Shown: positions 1 to 8,719, counted from the first letter of the stretch. The stretch: 64,000 nt of DNA from Salipiger profundus (GCF_001969385.1 NZ_CP014797.1:161798-225797); one strand, 5' to 3'. Numbers and translations are program-made. Notes: generated by a model not told the origin, from the letters alone.

Positions 1-1033
1 TCATCACCAGCATGATGGCGGCCATGACGTTGGCCTCGAGGTCCGACAGCAGCGTCTTCACCTGCTCGGACTGGTCCTGCAGGTAGGTGACGCGCAGGCT
101 TTCGGGCCAGTCGCCGCGCATCTCGTCGATGACCTGCTTGGTGGCGGCGACCGTGTCGATGATGTTGGCGCCCGACCGCTTGGTGACCTCCAGCGCAAGC
201 GAGGGCTGGCCGTCGATGCGCGCGTAGCCGGTCGGGTCCTCGAAGGTGCGGCGCACGGTGGCCACGTCGCCGAAGGTGACGACGGTGGTGCCGTCGACCT
301 TCACCGGCATCGCCATCACGTCCTCGAGGTTCTCGATCAGGCCGGGCACCTTCAGCACGATGCGCCCGCCGCCGGTCTCGATGGCGCCCGCCGCGATCAG
401 CTGGTTGTTGCGTTGCAGCTGGCTGGTCAGCGTCTCGAAGCTGAGGTTGTAGGTCTGGAACACCGTGGGGTCGATCAGCACCTCGAGGAATTCCTCGCGC
501 GCGCCGCCGATATCCACCTCGAGCACGCCGGGAAGCGCCTCGAGCTCGTCCTGCACCGTCTCGGCGATGTCGTTGAGCGTCCGCTCGGGCAGCGGCCCCG
601 ACAGAACGGCGGTGATGATCGGGAACAGTGCGGTGTTGATCTCGGTGACGTTGAGCGTCGTGGCGTCGGCGGGCAGGTCGCCCTGCACGGTGTCGGCGGC
701 CTCGCGCACCTTGTCGAGCGCCTCGTCGATGTCGCCGCCGGCTGCGAACTCGAGCTGCACGCTTGCAAAGCCCTCGGTGGCCTCGGCCGACATCTTCTCG
801 AGCCCCTCGATGGCGCCGAACTCGGCCTCCATCGGCTCGATCAGCAGCCGTTCCGCATCCGAGGGGCTGATGCCGTCGAGCGTGGTGCTGACGTAGACCA
901 GCGGCAGCGGCACCTCGGGGTTCGCCTCCTTGGGGATCGAGACATAGGCCACGGCCCCGAAGGTGAGGATCATCACCAGCAGGATCATCATGGCCCGGCC
1001 ACGGGAAAAGGCGGCGTCGATCAGGCTGTTCAC
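1..1033 (-). CDS. RND efflux transporter permease, N-terminal part (gene runs off the window)
   Basis: This is the inner-membrane pump subunit of an AcrB/MexB-like RND efflux system, which would use proton flux to expel drugs or other amphiphiles through a periplasmic adaptor. Only the first 344 or so codons are inside the window. The protein starts MNSLIDAAF, has one hydrophobic helix at about residues 14-34, then the periplasmic porter region with the typical SIPKEANPEVPLP and EFGAIEGLEKM-like segments, and reaches the second membrane helix at the edge. A GTG start at 1033 is chosen because it overlaps the stop of the upstream adaptor gene as GTGA, implying translational coupling. The proton-relay aspartates lie outside the window, so intactness cannot be judged. 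Family assignment is firm; the substrate is unknown. Confidence 0.88.
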   Translation of the reverse strand, partial: MNSLIDAAFSRGRAMMILLVMILTFGAVAYVSIPKEANPEVPLPLVYVSTTLDGISPSDAERLLIEPMEAEFGAIEGLEKMSAEATEGFASVQLEFAAGGDIDEALDKVREAADTVQGDLPADATTLNVTEINTALFPIITAVLSGPLPERTLNDIAETVQDELEALPGVLEVDIGGAREEFLEVLIDPTVFQTYNLSFETLTSQLQRNNQLIAAGAIETGGGRIVLKVPGLIENLEDVMAMPVKVDGTTVVTFGDVATVRRTFEDPTGYARIDGQPSLALEVTKRSGANIIDTVAATKQVIDEMRGDWPESLRVTYLQDQSEQVKTLLSDLEANVMAAIMLVM

Positions 1034-2232
1034 GGGTTCTCCTCCGCGACCTCGCGCGGGATCCCGGGGGGCGCCTCGGAGACGTCCTCGGCCTCCTCGT
1101 CCTGCGGCTCGGCGCGGACCTCCTCGCCGTCACGCACGAAGCCCTGGCCGACGGTGATGATGGTGACCTCGTCCTCGAGCCCGGTGACCCAGACGCTGTC
1201 GATCTCGGTCTTCACGATGCGGATCGGATGGAAGACGACCTGCCCGTCGACGACGGTCTTCACCCCGAGCTGCCCGGATTCGTCGAGCGAGATGATCGAG
1301 GGCGCGACCCGGTGGGCCGTGGCCTCGCCGGTGGGGATCGTGACCTGCGCCGACACGCCCGCCGGCACCTCGCCGTCGGGGTTGGGCACCTCGATCTCGG
1401 TCAGGAAGGTGCGGGTCTCCGAGGCCGCCGCCGCGCCCACGAAGCTCACCCGGCCCTCGCGGGTCTGGCCGGTGATGAAGCGCACCTGCGCGCTCTGGCC
1501 CTCGCGGATTCGGCTCAGCGCCTGTTGCGGCACCTGGATCGCGACGGTCAGCGGATCGTTGTCGACGATGCGGGCGATGGTGGCGCCGGCCTGCACGTAT
1601 TCGCCCTCGCTCGCGGGCATGGTCTCGACGCGGCCGCCGAAGGGGGCCTCGACCACGAGGTTGTCGATGGCCTCCTCGGCGCTCGCGACATCGGCCTCGG
1701 CGGCGGCCAGCGCGGCGCGGGCATCCGACAGCCGGTCGTTCGTCGCCACGCCACGCTCGAGCAGCTCGGTGGCGTTGTCGAACTCGCGCTGCGCGTTGGC
1801 GCGCTGCTCCTGCGCCTGGGTGAGCGCGGCCTCGGCGCGGCCGGAGTTGAGCCGTGCCAGAACGTCGCCCGCCGCGACCCGGTCGCCCTTGGCAAACGGC
1901 ATCTCGATCACCGTGCCGGCGGTCTCGGCGATGACGTCGGTGTCGCGGTCGGGCAGGGCCTGACCCTCGGCGCGGTAGTTCAGCGTGACCGGCTCGGCCT
2001 GCGAGCGCGAGACCATGACCGACGGCGGCAGCGGCTCTTCGGCGGCGGTCTGCTCCGCGGGCTCGGACCCTGGAAATATGAAGCCGCTGCCCATCCAGAG
2101 GACGATGGCGGCCACCAGGAAGAGCGCGATCCAGAAAGGCCGGGACGAGCCTCGGTCGGTTTCGAACCGCAGCGTCTCGGGCGGTGCATCGTTGGCGGGC
2201 TGGTCGGTCATGCTCGGGGGTCTCTCGCTCAT
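1030..2232 (-). CDS. RND efflux periplasmic adaptor (membrane fusion protein)
   Basis: Periplasmic adaptor of the HlyD/AcrA family, expected to link the RND pump encoded immediately downstream to an outer-membrane channel. The 400-residue product has a cytoplasmic N-terminus, one hydrophobic anchor at about residues 33-50 (FWIALFLVAAIVLWMGSG), a lipoyl/barrel-sandwich half near GTVIEMPFAKGDRVAAGDVL, a central alpha-helical hairpin rich in Ala/Glu/Arg (about 130-195), the second lipoyl half (VEAPFGGRVETMPASEGEYV), and a beta-barrel domain. The C-terminal tail is acidic. The first ATG (2232) has no clear ribosome site; an in-frame ATG at 2211 (MTDQPAND) is an equally plausible start. Its stop overlaps the pump's GTG start. 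It is divergent from the TetR gene, its probable regulator. Confidence 0.88.
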   Translation of the reverse strand: MSERPPSMTDQPANDAPPETLRFETDRGSSRPFWIALFLVAAIVLWMGSGFIFPGSEPAEQTAAEEPLPPSVMVSRSQAEPVTLNYRAEGQALPDRDTDVIAETAGTVIEMPFAKGDRVAAGDVLARLNSGRAEAALTQAQEQRANAQREFDNATELLERGVATNDRLSDARAALAAAEADVASAEEAIDNLVVEAPFGGRVETMPASEGEYVQAGATIARIVDNDPLTVAIQVPQQALSRIREGQSAQVRFITGQTREGRVSFVGAAAASETRTFLTEIEVPNPDGEVPAGVSAQVTIPTGEATAHRVAPSIISLDESGQLGVKTVVDGQVVFHPIRIVKTEIDSVWVTGLEDEVTIITVGQGFVRDGEEVRAEPQDEEAEDVSEAPPGIPREVAEENP

Positions 2233-2265
2233 GCAGGCGTGATCGGATCGGTTTCGGGTGTGCCT

Positions 2266-2290
2266 TTACCTACCGACCGTCGGTCTGTAA
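2266..2290. promoter_or_regulatory. Palindromic operator between efflux adaptor and TetR genes
   Basis: The 88-bp divergent intergenic region contains a perfect 13-bp dyad, ACCGAC-C-GTCGGT (2272-2284). It is flanked after two unmatched bases on each side by matching TTAC (2266-2269) and GTAA (2287-2290), giving a 25-bp interrupted palindrome. Size and position fit a TetR-family operator controlling both directions. Binding by the adjacent TetR protein is inferred from location. Confidence 0.6.
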
Positions 2291-2320
2291 TCAAGGCTGC
2301 AACTGCCGGAGAACATAATC

Positions 2321-3016
2321 GTGAACGTCAGACGGTCCAGAATGTCCGCCGAAGATCGCAGGACCGCGATCCTCGATGCCGCCACCGGCCTGCTCTCGAC
2401 CCACCCGTGGGAAGAGGTGACGGTGGCCCTGCTGCTCGAGGCGGCGGGGATCTCGAAGGGCGGCTTCTACCACCATTTCACCTCCAAGGACGACGTGCTC
2501 GCGGCGGTGCTGCTGCGCCTCTCCGATGCCTGCACCGCCGCCGGGCAGACCGTGTACGACCGTAGCGAGGGCGACGCGGTGGCGCGCTTCACGGCCTATC
2601 TCGCCGGCACCACCCGCTGGGAGCTGGGGCAGGCCGACAAGATCATGGGGGTCATCCGGATCGCGCTGATGGAGGGCAACGAGACGATCTTCCTCGGGCT
2701 CGAACAGGAGGCCCGGCGCCGCGCCACGCCGCTGATGCGCAGGCTCGTGACCGAGGGCGTGGCCGAGGGGGTCTTCGACGTGATCGACATCGACATGACG
2801 GTCGATCTGCTGCAGCACGCCTGGCGGATGCGCTGGGTGGTGCTGGCGCAGGCCCGCCGACGCTGCGCAAGGGGCGACCCGGAGGGCGGCCGCGCCATGC
2901 TGGAAGAGCGGCTGCGGCTCGAGGAGCTGATGACCAACCGGCTGCTCGGCTGCCGGGAAACCGCGGTGCGGATGCCCGCGTCCGGGGAATTTTCCGACTT
3001 CCTGAATTCGGCCTGA
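2321..3016 (+). CDS. TetR/AcrR-family transcriptional regulator
   Basis: Probable local repressor of the RND efflux genes. The 231-residue protein has the TetR helix-turn-helix at about residues 13-62, with the recognition region ISKGGFYHHFTSKDDVL, followed by an all-helical ligand-binding domain. The start is GTG at 2321, supported by GGAG at 2308-2311 nine bases upstream; an ATG seven codons in (2342) is the alternative and would leave the HTH intact. It diverges from the adaptor gene, and a dyad-symmetric sequence lies between them at 2266-2290. The inducing ligand is unknown. The next gene downstream (3217) is 200 bp away and has its own promoter, so this gene is probably monocistronic. 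Confidence 0.88.
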   Translation: MNVRRSRMSAEDRRTAILDAATGLLSTHPWEEVTVALLLEAAGISKGGFYHHFTSKDDVLAAVLLRLSDACTAAGQTVYDRSEGDAVARFTAYLAGTTRWELGQADKIMGVIRIALMEGNETIFLGLEQEARRRATPLMRRLVTEGVAEGVFDVIDIDMTVDLLQHAWRMRWVVLAQARRRCARGDPEGGRAMLEERLRLEELMTNRLLGCRETAVRMPASGEFSDFLNSA

Positions 3017-3167
3017 CCGCGGCCCCGACAACGACCGCATCGCCAGTGACCGGGCGCCTGCCATGACGGCGGGCGTCTTTCCCGGCGCATGCCCGGTCTT
3101 TCCATGCCCCGATCCCGCTCACGCCTCCGGCACCGGCCCCGCATCTGCGGGCCGCCGGAGACAAGTG

Positions 3168-3209
3168 TTGACGCTCGCAAATCGCAGCGCTACGAAATGG
3201 GTGGGAGGA
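3168..3209 (+). promoter_or_regulatory. Promoter with overlapping operator for the sugar-acid dehydratase operon
   Basis: A TTGACG -35 element (3168-3173) is followed after 17 bp by TACGAA (3191-3196). Between and over the -10 lies GCAAATCGCAGCGCTA, centred on the palindrome AGCGCT (3186-3191). The dyad extends as TCG-N-AGCGCT-N-CGA. Nearly the same 16-mer occurs in inverted orientation at 10251-10266 in front of the tctC gene. The ribosome site GGGAGGA (3203-3209) lies seven bases before the ATG. Operator use by the LacI protein encoded at 10475 is inference from the shared motif. Confidence 0.55.
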
Positions 3210-3216
3210 TCACAAG

Positions 3217-4965
3217 ATGACAGCAAGAGACCGCGTGCCGCGCCCCCTCGAAAGCCTGCGAAGCCAGAGGTGGTTCGCGTCCGAGGACATCCGGGGCTTT
3301 GCGCATCGTCAGCGGACGCAGCAGATGGGCATGCGGCGCGAAGAGTTCATGGGCAAACCCGTCATCGCGATCCTCAACACCTGGAGCGACGTGAGCCCCT
3401 GCCACGCGCATCTGCGCGACCGCGCCGAGGCGGTGAAACGCGGTGTCTGGCAGGCCGGGGGCTACCCGATCGAGCTGCCCTGCCTGTCGGTCGGCGAGGT
3501 GATGGTGAAACCCACGACCATGCTCTACCGCAACTTCCTCGCGATGGAGGCGGAAGAACAGCTGCGCTCGCACCCGGTGGACGGCTGCGTTCTGCTCGGC
3601 GGCTGCGACAAGTCCACGCCCGGGCTGCTGATGGGCGCGATCTCGATGGACCTCCCGACGATCTTCTGCCCGGCGGGGCCGATGTCGAGCGGCCGCTGGC
3701 GCGGCCATGTCACCGGCGCGGGCACCCACACCAAGAAATACTGGAACGACCTCCAGACCGGCAAGATCAGCCGCGACGACTGGATCGACCTCGAAAGCCG
3801 CATGACCCGGTCGAACGGCACCTGCAACACCATGGGCACGGCGTCGACCATGACCTCGATCGTCGACGCCATGGGGCTGACCCGCACCGGGGCGTCCTCG
3901 GTCCCCGCGACCGACTCCGGCCACCCGCGGCTCGCCTCGTGGTGCGGCTCCCGCGCCGTCGAGATGGTCTGGGAGGACCTGAAGCCCTCCGACATCCTGA
4001 CCCCGGCGAGCCTGCGCAACGGGCTCGCGACCTACATGGCGCTCGGCGGGTCGACCAACGCCGCGATCCACCTTGCCGCCATGGCCCGCCGCGCGGGGCT
4101 CGGCCTCACGCTCGAGGACATGGACGCCGCCGCCCGCGAGATCCCGGTGCTGGCCAACCTCTTCCCGTCGGGCGAATACCTGATGGAGGACTTCTATTTC
4201 GCCGGCGGACTGCCGGCGCTGCTGGCCCGGCTCGGCGACCGCATCGACCGGAGCGCCACCACGATCGAGGGCCGCACGCTGGGCGACGCCATGGCCGGGG
4301 CGGAGTGCTACGACGACGACGTGATCCGGCCGATGGAGAACCCGGTCATTCCGCTCTCGGCGGGGCGCACGCTGGTCCTGCTGCGCGGCAACCTCGCGCC
4401 GGACGGCGCCATCATGAAGACCTCGGCGGCGGACGCCGCGCGGCTGCGGCACAGTGGCCCGGCGCTGGTGTTCGAGGACCCAGGCGACATGGCGCGCCGG
4501 ATCAACGCGCCCGATCTCGACGTCACTGAGGACACGGTGCTGGTGCTGCGCAATTCGGGGCCGGTCGGCGGGCCGGGCATGCCGGAATGGGGCAACCTGC
4601 CGATACCGACGAAGCTGCTCAAGGCCGGGGTGACCGACATGGTGCGGATCTCGGACGGGCGGATGAGCGGCACCCATTACGGCACCTGCATCCTGCATGT
4701 TTCGCCCGAGGCCGCGGTGGGAGGCCCGCTCGCGCTGCTGCAGACCGGCGACACGGTGGTGCTCGACGCCGAGGCCGGTCGCCTCGACATGGATGTGCCC
4801 GACGCCGAGCTCGACCGCCGCCGGGCGGCGTGGCAACGGCCTGCATCGCCCTACACGCGCAGCTTCACGGCGCTCTACCAGCGCCACGTGAGCCAGGCGC
4901 ACGAGGGCTGCGATTTCGATTTCCTGGAGGGCACCGACCCGGTCCCGGAACCGCCGATCTACTGA
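3217..4965 (+). CDS. IlvD/Edd-family sugar-acid dehydratase (arabonate/xylonate dehydratase type)
   Basis: Iron-sulfur dehydratase that would remove water from an aldonate to give a 2-keto-3-deoxy acid. The 582-residue protein fits the IlvD/Edd family. The three cysteines expected to hold the Fe-S cluster are C62 (SPCHAH), C130 (GGCDKS) and C203 (NGTCNTMGT). In this family that spacing, together with the length, favours pentonate/hexonate dehydratases (arabonate, xylonate, galactarate-like) over branched-chain DHAD. The gene begins an operon with an HpaI-type aldolase (47 bp downstream) and an enolase-superfamily enzyme, so the likely flow is aldonate to keto-deoxy acid to pyruvate plus an aldehyde. 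A good ribosome site supports the ATG at 3217. The exact sugar acid cannot be read from sequence. Confidence 0.9.
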   Translation: MTARDRVPRPLESLRSQRWFASEDIRGFAHRQRTQQMGMRREEFMGKPVIAILNTWSDVSPCHAHLRDRAEAVKRGVWQAGGYPIELPCLSVGEVMVKPTTMLYRNFLAMEAEEQLRSHPVDGCVLLGGCDKSTPGLLMGAISMDLPTIFCPAGPMSSGRWRGHVTGAGTHTKKYWNDLQTGKISRDDWIDLESRMTRSNGTCNTMGTASTMTSIVDAMGLTRTGASSVPATDSGHPRLASWCGSRAVEMVWEDLKPSDILTPASLRNGLATYMALGGSTNAAIHLAAMARRAGLGLTLEDMDAAAREIPVLANLFPSGEYLMEDFYFAGGLPALLARLGDRIDRSATTIEGRTLGDAMAGAECYDDDVIRPMENPVIPLSAGRTLVLLRGNLAPDGAIMKTSAADAARLRHSGPALVFEDPGDMARRINAPDLDVTEDTVLVLRNSGPVGGPGMPEWGNLPIPTKLLKAGVTDMVRISDGRMSGTHYGTCILHVSPEAAVGGPLALLQTGDTVVLDAEAGRLDMDVPDAELDRRRAAWQRPASPYTRSFTALYQRHVSQAHEGCDFDFLEGTDPVPEPPIY

Positions 4966-5011
4966 GCCCGAGCTACCGAGCCCGATCTACCGAGGAAGAG
5001 GAGACCTCATC

Positions 5012-5815
5012 ATGGACATCACGAACCCCTTCAAGGCGCGGCTCAGGGCCGGCGGCGCGGTGCCGCTGGGAACCTGGCTCATGTCCGGCACGCCCTCGAC
5101 GGCCGAGGCGCTCGGCCATGCGGGCTTCGATTTCCTCGTGCTCGACATGGAGCACGTGCCGATCGAGATCGGCCAGACCGCCGACATCCTCCGGGCCATC
5201 GCCCTGACCCCGGCGCGCGCGCTGGTGCGGCTGCCGTGGAACGACCCGGTGACCGTCAAGCGGGTGCTCGACGCCGGGGCGGAGTCGATCATGCTGCCCT
5301 TCGTGCAGACCGCCGAAGAGGCCCGCGCCGCCGTGTCCGCGGCGAAATACCCGCCGCTCGGCACGCGCGGGGTGGCCGCAGTGCATCGCTCCTCGGGCTA
5401 CGGCGCGGCGACCGACTACCTGCAGCGGGCGAACGACGAGACCTGCGTCATCGTGCAGCTCGAGACCCCGGAAGCGCTTGCGAACATGGCGGAGATCGCC
5501 GCCGTGCCGGGGCTCGACGGCATCTTCATCGGACCGGGCGACATGGCGGCGTCGATGGGGTTCATCGGTCAGATCGGCCGGGCGGAGGTGCAGGAGACGC
5601 TGGCCGACGCCGGACGTCGCGCCGGCGAGCTGGGCATTCCCATCGGCATCGTCGGCGCCACGCCCGAGATGGTCGGGTCCTACATCGGGATGGGCTATTC
5701 CTTTGCCGCCATCGCCTCGGATCTCGCCATGATGTCGGGCCGGGCGCGGGAGGTGCTGGGCGCGCTCGGGGCCGATGCCGCTGCCGCGGCGCCCGCCGGA
5801 AGCTCGGCCTACTGA
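5012..5815 (+). CDS. HpcH/HpaI-type class II 2-keto-3-deoxy-acid aldolase
   Basis: Metal-dependent aldolase that should cleave a 2-keto-3-deoxy sugar acid into pyruvate and an aldehyde. The 267-residue TIM barrel shows the family residues: catalytic H48 in LDMEHVP, R73 in VRLPWND, and the metal ligands E151 (VQLETPEAL) and D177 (GPGDMA). It is close to 2-keto-3-deoxy-L-rhamnonate aldolase and HpaI, which share this fold and are promiscuous for the aldehyde. It lies second in the dehydratase operon and is followed by the enolase-superfamily gene one base after its stop, so all three are probably co-transcribed. The start at 5012 is preceded by GAGGAAGAGGAGA. The chain length of its substrate is not determined. 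Confidence 0.9.
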   Translation: MDITNPFKARLRAGGAVPLGTWLMSGTPSTAEALGHAGFDFLVLDMEHVPIEIGQTADILRAIALTPARALVRLPWNDPVTVKRVLDAGAESIMLPFVQTAEEARAAVSAAKYPPLGTRGVAAVHRSSGYGAATDYLQRANDETCVIVQLETPEALANMAEIAAVPGLDGIFIGPGDMAASMGFIGQIGRAEVQETLADAGRRAGELGIPIGIVGATPEMVGSYIGMGYSFAAIASDLAMMSGRAREVLGALGADAAAAAPAGSSAY

Positions 5816-5816
5816 C

Positions 5817-6944
5817 ATGGCCCCTGTCGCGCGCCTGCAGGCCTGGGCCTGCCGCAGCCCGATCGCCGAGCCGGTCGCGACCTCCTTCGGGATCATGCGC
5901 AACCGGCCGGCGGTGTTCCTGCGTGTCGAGGACGTCGAGGGCGCGTTCGGATGGGGCGAGGTGTTCGCCAACTGGCCCGCCGCCGGCGCCGAGCATCGCG
6001 TCAACCTGATGGCCGACGACATCGCCCCGGCGGTGCTTGGCCGCGAGGCCCGCGACCCGACGGCCGTCTTCCGCACGCTCGAGGCAGCGCTGCACATCCG
6101 GGCGCTGCAATGCGGCGAGTTCGGTCCCTTCGGCCAGGTGCTCGCCGGCCTCGACCAGGCGCTGTGGGATCTCGCGGCGCGGCGGGCCGGCAGGCCCGTG
6201 GCGCAGGCGCTCGAGCCTGACGCCCCCACCCATGTGCCGGCCTACGCCAGCGGCATCCACGTCGATGCGGCTGATCGGCTCATCCCCGAGGCCCGCGCGA
6301 CCGGCTTCGCGGTCTTCAAGGTCAAGGTCGGCTTCTCCGACCGCGATGCCGCGAAGGTGCGCGAGATCGCGTCGGGCCTCGAGACCGGCGAGCGGCTGGC
6401 GCTCGACGCCAACCAGGCGTGGAGCCCCGAGGCGGCGGCGACCTTTCTCGACAGCGTGGGCGACCTGCCGCTGCTGTGGATGGAAGAGCCGATCCGCGCC
6501 GATCTTCCGGTGGCCAACTGGCGCCGGCTGCCGCGCCACGTGCCGCTTGCGGGCGGCGAGAACATCGCCGGAGAGCCGGCCTTTGCCCGCGCCCTGTCCG
6601 AGGGCGTGCTGGCGGTCTACCAGCCGGACGTGGCGAAATGGGGCGGGTTCACGGGCTGCATGGCCGTGGGGCGCGCCGCGCTGCGCGCCGGGCAGATGTA
6701 TTGCCCGCATTTCCTTGGTGGCGGGATCGGGCTGGCGGCGTCGGGCCACCTGCTCGCCGCCGTCGGCGGGCCGGGCCTGCTCGAGGTCGACGTGAACCCC
6801 AACCCGCTGCGCGACAGCTTCGGCGCCATCGCGGACCGCGTCGCGGACGGTCTTTGGCAGGTCGGCACGGCGCCGGGCATCGGCCCCGCAGAGCTTCCGG
6901 AGGCCGTGCGCGCCGCCGTCACGCATCACCGCGAGGCGGCCTGA
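5817..6944 (+). CDS. Mandelate racemase/muconate lactonizing enzyme (enolase superfamily) protein, probable acid-sugar dehydratase
   Basis: Member of the enolase superfamily that abstracts the proton alpha to a carboxylate. Counting from ATG 5817, the 375-residue product has the KxK motif K168/K170, metal ligands D197 (LDANQAW), E223 or E224 (MEEPI) and E248 (GGEN), and the D271 (QPDVAKWGG) and H298 (YCPHF) dyad. That set is the mandelate racemase subgroup pattern shared by many acid-sugar dehydratases. The ATG at 5817 starts one base after the aldolase stop; a longer frame from 5775 would overlap the aldolase and is less likely. With an IlvD-type dehydratase in the same operon this may be a second dehydratase for an epimeric acid, or a racemase/cycloisomerase step. 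It is the last gene before the terminator region. Confidence 0.87.
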   Translation: MAPVARLQAWACRSPIAEPVATSFGIMRNRPAVFLRVEDVEGAFGWGEVFANWPAAGAEHRVNLMADDIAPAVLGREARDPTAVFRTLEAALHIRALQCGEFGPFGQVLAGLDQALWDLAARRAGRPVAQALEPDAPTHVPAYASGIHVDAADRLIPEARATGFAVFKVKVGFSDRDAAKVREIASGLETGERLALDANQAWSPEAAATFLDSVGDLPLLWMEEPIRADLPVANWRRLPRHVPLAGGENIAGEPAFARALSEGVLAVYQPDVAKWGGFTGCMAVGRAALRAGQMYCPHFLGGGIGLAASGHLLAAVGGPGLLEVDVNPNPLRDSFGAIADRVADGLWQVGTAPGIGPAELPEAVRAAVTHHREAA

Positions 6945-7039
6945 CAGCGCTTGCCTCTCGGCATCGCCCGGCCTCGGTCACTGCCCCCTCGGACCGCCTG
7001 ACGGTCTGCCCCATCCCTGTCGCTGCGCCCAAGGCCCCG

Positions 7040-7057
7040 CCGCACACCCCTGTGCGG
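7040..7057. terminator. Hairpin downstream of the enolase-superfamily gene
   Basis: CCGCACA (7040-7046) and TGTGCGG (7051-7057) form a 7-bp stem with a CCCC loop, about 95 bp after the enolase-superfamily stop. There is no real T run, so an intrinsic terminator role is possible but not certain. Confidence 0.35.
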
Positions 7058-7153
7058 GGTTGGCTTCGTCGCGGAGGCCTTGCCGCGTCTGGCGCGCCTT
7101 GAAGATGTCGTGCGCGCGGTGCGAGCGCCGCAGCGCGCATGTTGCGCAACGCA

Positions 7154-7180
7154 AGCGGCGCCCCGGGGAGGGGCGCCGCT
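7154..7180. terminator. Strong bidirectional stem-loop between convergent operons
   Basis: AGCGGCGCCCC (7154-7164) pairs perfectly with GGGGCGCCGCT (7170-7180) around a GGGGA loop. It sits between the convergent sugar-acid enzyme operon and tctA, 43 bp beyond the tctA stop. It lacks a long T tract but its position and 11-bp GC stem fit transcript ending or 3'-end protection for both operons. The rest of 6945-7222 shows no gene. Confidence 0.55.
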
Positions 7181-7222
7181 GTTCGTGCCGTGCGGGCAGA
7201 GCGTGTCCTTGTCGCCCCTGCT

Positions 7223-8719
7223 TCAGCGGGCCTTGCCCACCGGGCGCAATCCGCGCAGCAGCGGTGCGAGGAGCGGGCCGGCGATCGCGAGCAGGGCGCA
7301 GAGGAACAGGATCGACGCCACCGGTCCGTCCACGAAGAAGGCCGCGAAGTTGCCCTCGTTCAGCAGCAGCCCGCGCCGCAGGGTCTGTTCGAACTGCGGC
7401 CCGAGCACCAGGCCGATCACCAGCGGCGCCAGCGGAAACCCGGTGAGCCGGAAGACAAGTCCGAGGATGCCGAAACACACCGCTGTCACCACGTCGAGCG
7501 GGTTGCCGCGGACGGTGGCCGCGCCGACGATGCCGAAGATCACGATGCCGGCGGTGACGATGTGCTGCGGGATCGACAGCAGCCGCCCGAAGATCCGCAC
7601 CAGCGGAAACGCGAGCACCAGCATCACGAGGTTGATCAGGAACAGCACGATGAAGATGGCGTTCACCACGTCGAGATGTTCCGACATCAGCCGCACGCCC
7701 GGCGTGATCCCGTGCACCACGAGCGCGCTGAGCAGGATGGCGGTGACCACGTCACCGGGAATGCCGAGCGCGAGCGTCGGGATCATCGCCGAGCCGGTTA
7801 CCGCGTTGTTCGACGATTCCGCCGCGACCAGCCCCTCCGGTTCGCCGGTGCCGAAGTCCTTGCCCCGGCGCGAGGTCTGGCGGGCCACCGCGTAGCTGAT
7901 GAACGAGGCGGTGGCGGCGCCGGTGCCGGGCAGGGCGCCGACGACGCAGCCGATGCCGGAGCTGCGGAGCAGGGTGAAGACCCGTCCCTTCCACGCCGAG
8001 AGCGAGGGCAGCTGCAACCGCACGCCGGACACTTCGGCGATGCTCTCGTTGCCGGTGGCGACGCGGTAGAGCGCCTCGGACAGGGCGAAGAGGCCGATGA
8101 CCACGGCGATGAGGTCGAAGCCGGCCGACAGGAACTGCGAGCCGAAGGTGAAGCGCGCGGCCCCGGTGACCGGGTCGGTGCCGACCAGCGAGATCATCAG
8201 GCCGATCGCCCCCATCAGCAGCCCCTTGGCGGTGTTGCCGTGCGACACGGCGGCGATGCAGGTCAGGGCCAGCACGATGAGCGCGAAGACCTCGACCGAG
8301 CCGAAGCTGGTGGCGAACCGCGCGAGCTGCGGCGCCGCGACCATGAGCACCACGCAGGAGATGAGCCCGCCGATCACCGACGACATGGTCGCCCAGCCAA
8401 GCGCCAGCCCGCCGTCGCCCCGGCGCGCCATTGGGTAGCCGTCGAGGGTCGTGGCGGCGGCCTGCGGTGTGCCCGGCGAGTTCACGAGGATCGCCGAGAT
8501 CGAGCCGCCGAACACCGATCCGCAGTAGACGCCGAGCAGCAGCGTCAGGCTGGGCACCGGCTCCATTCCGAAGGTGAAGGGCAGGCAGATCGACAGCCCC
8601 ACGACCGAGCCGAGCCCCGGCAGCGCCCCGATGACGATGCCGAGCGCGGTGCCGATGACGAGCGCCGTCAGGGTCCAGAGGGTGAAGACGTCGGCAAAGG
8701 CCGACAGGAAGGACTGCAT
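7223..8719 (-). CDS. tctA: Tripartite tricarboxylate transporter large permease TctA
   Basis: Large membrane subunit of a TTT-family secondary importer, which takes up organic acids delivered by a periplasmic binding protein. The 498-residue protein is almost entirely hydrophobic with around 11-12 predicted helices. It carries the family's N-terminal signature (IGALPGLGSVVGL) and the VNSPGTPQAAATTLDGYPMA region at about residues 80-100. The ATG at 8719 shares its A with the stop of tctB (TGATG), so translation is coupled. It is the last gene of tctCBA. Given the adjacent aldonate dehydratase/aldolase operon and the shared operator motif, the cargo is probably a sugar acid rather than citrate; this is inference. 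Confidence 0.92.
   Translation of the reverse strand: MQSFLSAFADVFTLWTLTALVIGTALGIVIGALPGLGSVVGLSICLPFTFGMEPVPSLTLLLGVYCGSVFGGSISAILVNSPGTPQAAATTLDGYPMARRGDGGLALGWATMSSVIGGLISCVVLMVAAPQLARFATSFGSVEVFALIVLALTCIAAVSHGNTAKGLLMGAIGLMISLVGTDPVTGAARFTFGSQFLSAGFDLIAVVIGLFALSEALYRVATGNESIAEVSGVRLQLPSLSAWKGRVFTLLRSSGIGCVVGALPGTGAATASFISYAVARQTSRRGKDFGTGEPEGLVAAESSNNAVTGSAMIPTLALGIPGDVVTAILLSALVVHGITPGVRLMSEHLDVVNAIFIVLFLINLVMLVLAFPLVRIFGRLLSIPQHIVTAGIVIFGIVGAATVRGNPLDVVTAVCFGILGLVFRLTGFPLAPLVIGLVLGPQFEQTLRRGLLLNEGNFAAFFVDGPVASILFLCALLAIAGPLLAPLLRGLRPVGKAR

Noticed and set aside
413..2565. Long plus-strand open frames opposite the efflux genes
   Set aside because: They are antisense shadows of the high-GC efflux permease and adaptor genes; their translations are low-complexity and the minus-strand frames match known families end to end.
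6978..7478. A 166-codon minus-strand frame across the enolase/tctA intergenic region
   Set aside because: It overlaps the tctA 3' end in another frame and contains the strong hairpin at 7154-7180; its translation is Arg/Gly/Ala-rich noise.
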